A DNA stretch of 64,000 bases from Dermacoccus abyssi (GTDB taxonomy: Bacteria; Actinomycetota; Actinomycetes; Actinomycetales; Dermatophilaceae), in NCBI RefSeq assembly GCF_003515945.1, contig NZ_QWLM01000011.1, positions 48,424-112,423 of the forward strand, given 5' to 3'. The notes beneath the pieces were generated by a model. That model worked only from the letters and a program-made list of their open reading frames with translations. It ran no database searches and had not been told where the DNA came from. This document shows positions 59,675 through 64,000 of this stretch, one piece after another (positions within the stretch are counted from its first letter, which is position 1; each line of letters begins with the position of its first letter). Position numbers and translations under genes: made by a program.

Positions 59675-61153
59675 TCAGCTGCGCAGTTCGCGCTTGAGGA
59701 TCTTGCCGGTGGCGCCCTTCGGCAGCGCGTCGATGAACGTGACGGTGCGCGGGTACTTGTAGGCGGCGACGCGGGCCTTCGCGAATTCCTTGACGTCGTC
59801 CTCGGAGAGCGACGAGCCCGGCGTGCGCACGACGAAGGCAGCGATCTCCTCGCCGTAGTGCTCGTCGGGCACACCGACGACCGCAACCTCGGCGATCTCC
59901 TCGTTCTCGTAGAGCGCTTCCTCGACCTCGCGCGGGTACACGTTGTACCCGCCGCGGATGATCATGTCCTTGGCGCGGTCGACGATGAAGAAGTAGCCGT
60001 CCTCGTCCTGGTGGGCGAGGTCGCCACTGAAGAACCAGCCGTCGCGGATGGCCTCGGCCGTGGCGTCGGGGCGGTTCCAGTAGCCCTTCATGAGCAGGTG
60101 GCCGCGAATGGCGATCTCGCCGACCTCACCCTGGGCAACGGGCTTGCCGTCGCTGTCCGCGACGATCATCTCGACGCCTTCGATCGGCGTACCGATCGAA
60201 CCGGGCTTGCGCTCTGCGTTCGGGTGGTTGAACGACGCCACGGGCGAGGTCTCGCTGAGGCCGTAGCCCTCGAGGATCGTCGCCTCGAAGCGCTGCTCGA
60301 ACTTCTTGAGCACCTCGACGGGCATCGCCGAACCGCCCGAAGCGCAGGTGCGCAGCGACGACATGTCGTAGTCGTCACGGTTCGCGGCCGCGGCGAGCAT
60401 CGCCTGATACATCGTGGGCACGCCCTGGAAGATCGTCACCTTGTCGCGGCCGACGACGTCGAGCGCCTTGTTCGGGTCGAAACGCGGGATGAGCGTGAGC
60501 GTGGCGCCCGTGGCGACGGAGGTGTTGAGGCCGCACGTGAGGCCGAAGACGTGGAACAGCGGCAGGCAGCCCATGATGACGTCGTCGGAGGTGATCGCCA
60601 TGAGCGTGCGAGCCGAGACCTCCTGGTTGATGTCGAGCGAGCGGTGCGTGAGCTCGGCGCCCTTCGGGCGGCCGGTCGTGCCGGAGGTGTAGAGGATGAC
60701 GGCGGTGTCGTCGTCGGCGCGGTCGACGACATCCGGCGTCGGCTCGAGCGCACCGAGGACGCCCTGGAGCTGATCGGCACCGACCTCGACGTACTCGACG
60801 TTCTTGTTGGCCGCGCCCTTGGCCGATTCGCCGCCCATGCCGAAGACGAGCTTCACTCCCGCGTCCTCGAGGTAGTACTCGACCTCGCGCGCCATGAACA
60901 GCGGGTTCATCGGCACGAGGACGGCACCGGAACGCCACACGCCGTAGGCGATGACGGGGAAGGCGGGGACGTTCGCCAGGCTCAGCGCGACGCGGTCACC
61001 GGGCTCGATGCCGTGGTCGCGCAGGAAGGTGACGACGCGCTGCGTGGCGTCATCGAGCTGGTGCCAGGTGAGGGTGAAGTCGTCGAGCTTGATGGCGGCC
61101 CCGTCGGGCAGCTTCTGCGCCGTGCGCACGAGGTTGTCAGCGAGGTTCGTCAT
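59675..61153 (-). CDS. Acyl-CoA synthetase (AMP-forming)
   Basis: A 492-residue ANL-superfamily ligase of the long-chain fatty-acid-CoA type. The P-loop-like A3 motif is AVILYTSGTTGRPKGAELTH, then LPLFHVFGLTCGLNTS, the A5 motif EGYGLSETSPVASFNHP, DGWFFSGDLAHQDEDGYFFI, RAKDMIIRGGYNVYPREVE and the A10 Lys motif LPKGATGKILKREL. It activates a carboxylic acid to acyl-AMP and then acyl-CoA. Length is near 500, typical of this group. ATG 61153 gives the family start; GTG 61171 is possible. A TATTGA-N7-TCAATA dyad lies 28-46 bases upstream. Confidence 0.92.
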   Translation of the reverse strand: MTNLADNLVRTAQKLPDGAAIKLDDFTLTWHQLDDATQRVVTFLRDHGIEPGDRVALSLANVPAFPVIAYGVWRSGAVLVPMNPLFMAREVEYYLEDAGVKLVFGMGGESAKGAANKNVEYVEVGADQLQGVLGALEPTPDVVDRADDDTAVILYTSGTTGRPKGAELTHRSLDINQEVSARTLMAITSDDVIMGCLPLFHVFGLTCGLNTSVATGATLTLIPRFDPNKALDVVGRDKVTIFQGVPTMYQAMLAAAANRDDYDMSSLRTCASGGSAMPVEVLKKFEQRFEATILEGYGLSETSPVASFNHPNAERKPGSIGTPIEGVEMIVADSDGKPVAQGEVGEIAIRGHLLMKGYWNRPDATAEAIRDGWFFSGDLAHQDEDGYFFIVDRAKDMIIRGGYNVYPREVEEALYENEEIAEVAVVGVPDEHYGEEIAAFVVRTPGSSLSEDDVKEFAKARVAAYKYPRTVTFIDALPKGATGKILKRELRS

Positions 61154-61180
61154 GAACGTGAGCCTAGTCACTTCGCGCCG

Positions 61181-61199
61181 TATTGAGCAATGATCAATA
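61181..61199. promoter_or_regulatory. Inverted repeat upstream of the acyl-CoA synthetase gene
   Basis: TATTGA-GCAATGA-TCAATA, unusually AT-rich for this genome and placed in the expected promoter area. It may be an operator for a TetR or MarR regulator, for example the MarR encoded at 59.2-59.6 kb. Confidence 0.45.
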
Positions 61200-61234
61200 G
61201 AGGTTCGTACCGTCTGTTCGCGGAGCGAAACGGG

Positions 61235-62155
61235 TCAGAGCCAGGAGACGTGTGGCTTGAGCAGCGCGTACCCGACGAACGAGACGATGTCGAGGATCGT
61301 GTGGGCCACGACGAGCGGCATGACACGGCGCGTGCGGGTGTAGAGCCACCCGAAGATCAGGCCCATGACGACGTTGCCGACGAACCCGCCGATGCCTTGG
61401 TAGAGGTGGTACCCACCGCGGATGAGCGCACTGACCACGATGACCTTCGTGCGCCCCCACCCCGCCTGCGACCACCGCGTGAAGAGGTAGCCCACCATGA
61501 CGACCTCTTCGAGCAGCGCGTTCTGCACAGCCGCGAGGACGAGGACGGGCACGACCCACCAGTGATCGGAGAGGCCCGACGCGACGACGGTCGTGTTGAG
61601 GCCCGCAGCACGGGCGCCGAGGTACAGCGCGAGGCCGGGCAAACCGATGACGGCGGCGAGCAGCGCGCCGAGCACCGCGTCGGGGCCTTTGCGCGTGCCG
61701 TCGAGGCCGATGAACCCCAGCGGGTTGCGCATCGAACGCCCGAGGAGGTGGGCGGCGAGCGCCGCCGGCACGAGGGCGAGCGCAATGCCGATGAACTGGC
61801 TGAGGGCGTCGAGCCACTCGAGCGACGAGCGGGACGCGTTGAGCGTCGAGGTTTTCGTGCTGAGCGACGTGCCGGCGGCGCGGGCCTCGAGCGCCTTGCG
61901 CAGCAGCGAGATGGTCGACCAGATGGCGCTTGCACCGAGGCTCACGAGGAGAACGAGCCAGGTCTCGGTGAGCACCTGACGTCGAGTGAGCGCCGCACGG
62001 GGACGCAGCGGTGGAACGGCCAGCACGGACCCGGGCCAACGAACGCCCCGGCCCTTCGTCTGTGCGAGCGAGTCGGGGGTCGTCACAGCAGCACTCTCGA
62101 GATCGCTGTCGAGAGTGCCATCGGGGCGCGCGGGGTCAGCGTCCGTCGGACTCAT
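61235..62155 (-). CDS. CPBP-family intramembrane metalloprotease
   Basis: A 306-residue membrane protein with about eight helices after a 50-residue acidic N-terminus. The CPBP (Abi) motif 1 is NALLEEVVMVGYLFTRW, where the usual EExxxR has no Arg at the standard place. Motif 2 His is in GGYHLYQGIGGFVGN, and motif 3 in MPLVVAHTILDIVSF. The weak first motif means activity is not certain. Such proteases (Rce1-like) take part in peptide maturation or immunity. ATG 62155. The 5' end overlaps the end of a small acidic-protein gene by 20 bases. Confidence 0.85.
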   Translation of the reverse strand: MSPTDADPARPDGTLDSDLESAAVTTPDSLAQTKGRGVRWPGSVLAVPPLRPRAALTRRQVLTETWLVLLVSLGASAIWSTISLLRKALEARAAGTSLSTKTSTLNASRSSLEWLDALSQFIGIALALVPAALAAHLLGRSMRNPLGFIGLDGTRKGPDAVLGALLAAVIGLPGLALYLGARAAGLNTTVVASGLSDHWWVVPVLVLAAVQNALLEEVVMVGYLFTRWSQAGWGRTKVIVVSALIRGGYHLYQGIGGFVGNVVMGLIFGWLYTRTRRVMPLVVAHTILDIVSFVGYALLKPHVSWL

Positions 62156-62300
62156 CGCTCGCGGTGCGGCTCGTGTCGTCGGGAAGCTCGTCACCGTCGA
62201 CGTCGGGGCCGACGCCCTCGTCGAAGTCGACGTCGCCGTCCTCGTCGAGCTGGTGGACGGGCGCTTCGTCGTACGGGTCGTTGTCGAAGTCGTCGCTCAT
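62136..62300 (-). CDS. Small acidic protein upstream of the CPBP gene
   Basis: A 54-residue protein, extremely rich in Asp and Glu (SDDFDNDPYDEAPVHQLDED is the start region). It has no hydrophobic segment. The end overlaps the CPBP start by 20 bases, so translation is probably coupled. No family is recognised; small acidic proteins like this are often hypothetical. The RBS before ATG 62300 is weak (AAGGATGGCGCC). Confidence 0.5.
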   Translation of the reverse strand: MSDDFDNDPYDEAPVHQLDEDGDVDFDEGVGPDVDGDELPDDTSRTASDESDGR

Positions 62301-62346
62301 GGCGCCATCCTTGCAGGCGCCCCCGACAGGGCGGGCCGGTGAGTGG

Positions 62347-63825
62347 TCAGACGGTGTCGAGGCGGCGGAACGGCTGTGCCTTCTCGACCTGCAGCGCGAG
62401 ACGCAGCAGGGTGTTCTCGCCACCGCCTCGCCCGGACACCATGACGCCCACGGGAAGGCCGTCGGCCGTCGCGCCGAGCGGGAGGCTGATGGCGGGGGCG
62501 CCCGTCGCGTTGTGCAGCGGGGTGAAGCAGCAGTACTTGAGTACGCGCTCCATGTGCGTCTCGAAGTCGAGGTCACCCGCCAGGTGTCCGATCTCCGGCG
62601 TGATGTGCCCGAGCACCGGCGACAGGACGACGTCCGGGCCCTTGGCCATCTGTCGGTCGTAAACCTTGCTGCTCGCCTGCAGGCGCGAGAGGAAGACGGG
62701 TGCGTGCGCGAGGCGACGCTTGCCGCGGCGTGCAAGACCGAGCGTGAACGGGTCGAGCTTGCTCGCGTCGAAATCCTTGTGGAACAGGCGCTTTCCGCCC
62801 GCTGCCGTGTTGTACGCGAGGAAGGCCCAGTAGTCGAGGAAGTCCTCCTGGAAGCTCGCCGGGATGTTCGGCTCCCACTCCTCGACGTGGTGACCGAGCT
62901 CGCCGAGCAGCTTCGCGGCGCCCTCGACGGCCGCGCGCGTGTCGGCGTCCGACGGCGGCGCGAAGGGGCTGTCGACCATGACGCCCACGCGCAGCGGACG
63001 CTCCAGCTCGGGGTTCGCGCTGACGCCGATGGCGGGCAGCTTGCGGTTGCGGCGCACCCGCTCGGCCTCCTCGAAGAAGGTCACCGTGTCGCGCACTGTG
63101 CGGGTGAGAACCGAGTCGGCGACGATCTTGACCGGCATGGACGCCGCGCTTTCGCCGAGCACGAGGCGTCGTCGCGTCGGCTTGAGACCGACGAGGCCAC
63201 AGGCCGCGGCAGGAATGCGGATGGAGCCACCACCGTCGTTGCCGTGCGCGATCGGCAGGGCACCCGACGCGACGAGGGCCGCGGCGCCACCGGACGAACC
63301 GCCCGAGGAGCGGCTCGTGTCCCACGGGTTGCGGGTGACGTCGTCGCCCGGACGCTCCGTCGTCGCCGTCCAGCCGAAGGGGGGCATCGTCGTGGTGCCG
63401 ATCGGCACGAGGCCGGTGGCGAGCATCTGTGTGGCGATCTTGCCGCTGCGGCGGTTGCTCACGCGCGGCATGGCCTGTGAGCCCTGCGTCATGGGCACGC
63501 CCGCAACAACGATGTTGTCCTTGAACGCGCTCGGCACGCCGCGCAGACCGGCGCCGTGCTTGTCGTGAACGCCGCCGCTCAGGCCGGAGTCGATGCGGCC
63601 GGCGCGCTGACGGGCCCGCTTCGCGTCGAGGAACTCGAGGGCGTTGAGGACGCCGTCGACCTTTTCGACACGTGCCAACGCGGCTTCGACAGCTTCGCTC
63701 GCGCTCACCTCGCCGGCCGCGATGGCGGCGGCCAGCCCCGTGGCGTCGTGCGTCCCGAGCGCGTCGTCACCGAACGCGTGCACGCGCTTCGCCGTCGTCT
63801 TGCTCGTGTCTGCCTGCGTCGTCAT
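62347..63825 (-). CDS. Amidase (amidase signature family)
   Basis: A 492-residue amidase-signature enzyme. The catalytic Lys is in GVPSAFKDNIVVAGV, and the cis-Ser and nucleophile Ser are in SSGGSSGGAAALVASG, where the Gly/Ser-rich signature is clear. GNDGGGSIRIPAAACGLVGL follows. The C-terminal region has PVLGHITPEIGHLAG and FTPLHNATGAPAISLPLG. It hydrolyses an amide or ester of unknown nature. ATG 63825 is chosen by family fit and the AAGGGGACGACG RBS; upstream codons in the same frame are not protein-like. The remaining 175 bases to the window end hold nothing certain. Confidence 0.92.
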   Translation of the reverse strand: MTTQADTSKTTAKRVHAFGDDALGTHDATGLAAAIAAGEVSASEAVEAALARVEKVDGVLNALEFLDAKRARQRAGRIDSGLSGGVHDKHGAGLRGVPSAFKDNIVVAGVPMTQGSQAMPRVSNRRSGKIATQMLATGLVPIGTTTMPPFGWTATTERPGDDVTRNPWDTSRSSGGSSGGAAALVASGALPIAHGNDGGGSIRIPAAACGLVGLKPTRRRLVLGESAASMPVKIVADSVLTRTVRDTVTFFEEAERVRRNRKLPAIGVSANPELERPLRVGVMVDSPFAPPSDADTRAAVEGAAKLLGELGHHVEEWEPNIPASFQEDFLDYWAFLAYNTAAGGKRLFHKDFDASKLDPFTLGLARRGKRRLAHAPVFLSRLQASSKVYDRQMAKGPDVVLSPVLGHITPEIGHLAGDLDFETHMERVLKYCCFTPLHNATGAPAISLPLGATADGLPVGVMVSGRGGGENTLLRLALQVEKAQPFRRLDTV

Positions 63826-64000
63826 CGTCGTCCCCTTGCACAGAGTCGGCTGGTGGTCGCGGTAGCCCGAGTGGGCCGCCCAAGAACCCCAGTCTCGCGC
63901 GTCCGGGCCCGTTGAGCGGGCACTTCTGATCAAGAAACCTACTTTTGCGTAGCCACTCGACGAGCGCCGGCTCGACGAGGGCCCCACCCCCGCCCCCGCC

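Overview
The window is high-GC chromosomal DNA from an actinobacterium, most likely a Micrococcales member near Dermacoccaceae or Intrasporangiaceae. That placement is an inference from codon use and gene families: a TIGR04222/DUF692/SCO6045-type cluster, a mycothiol-type maleylpyruvate isomerase, AdhP-ALDH-DUF779 and LutABC. No rRNA, tRNA, CRISPR array, intact transposase or prophage was found. Genes are dense on both strands and often overlap by ATGA, GTGA or TGATG.

Layout. 1-2.5 kb: the end of a membrane protein with a Cys-rich tail, a DUF692 (MNIO) enzyme and a partner protein, then a PPOX-type flavoprotein. 2.5-7 kb: a FUSC membrane protein, a small membrane protein, type II NADH dehydrogenase and a PDR/VanB-type reductase. 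7-15 kb: class I glutamine amidotransferase, orphan antitoxin, thioesterase, a wrecked PLP decarboxylase, a MNT-HEPN pair whose HEPN half is cut by a stop, cytochrome P450, a glutamine-synthetase-like ligase and a frameshifted acetoacetate-decarboxylase-family gene. 15-19.4 kb: GAF regulator plus aldehyde dehydrogenase, alcohol dehydrogenase and DUF779. 19.4-32 kb: MarR, HTH_42, a broken ADP-ribosylglycohydrolase/phosphatase, GNAT, PuuD-like hydrolase, FAH, mycothiol enzyme, YccF, ArsC-like, RtcB, a methyltransferase and three uncharacterised genes. 32-40.5 kb: a secreted repeat peptide, two nonsense-mutated PAP2 genes, a GT39-like glycosyltransferase, an APC permease, a frameshifted MFS transporter and a nonsense-mutated DUF1264 gene. 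40.6-45 kb: an accessory stretch with a candidate toxin-antitoxin operon, a decayed DUF6226 gene, VOC proteins and duplicated debris. 44.7-52.6 kb: an ATPase, then a lactate module (FadR-type repressor, lactate permease, LutABC), then pyridoxal kinase. 52.8-64 kb: an AT-rich foreign-looking membrane gene, rhodanese, signal peptidase I, an M15 peptidase, Fpg/Nei, App1 phosphatase, PPK2, MarR, acyl-CoA synthetase, CPBP protease and amidase.

Two features stand out across the window. First, about a dozen genes are broken by an in-frame stop, a single-base frameshift or truncation; six in-frame stops can be placed exactly (five TAG, one TAA), and several sit where Tyr is expected. This could be real decay or sequencing error, and raw reads would decide. 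Second, intergenic DNA carries palindromic repeats, including a 66-bp family (three copies) and a 50-bp family (two copies), plus long hairpins that probably act as bidirectional terminators.

The strongest candidates for undescribed biology are the Cys-rich membrane protein/DUF692/partner triad at the left end, the MNT-HEPN pair whose stop falls on the expected AMPylation tyrosine, and the two-gene RHH plus 279-residue operon at 40.6-41.8 kb.
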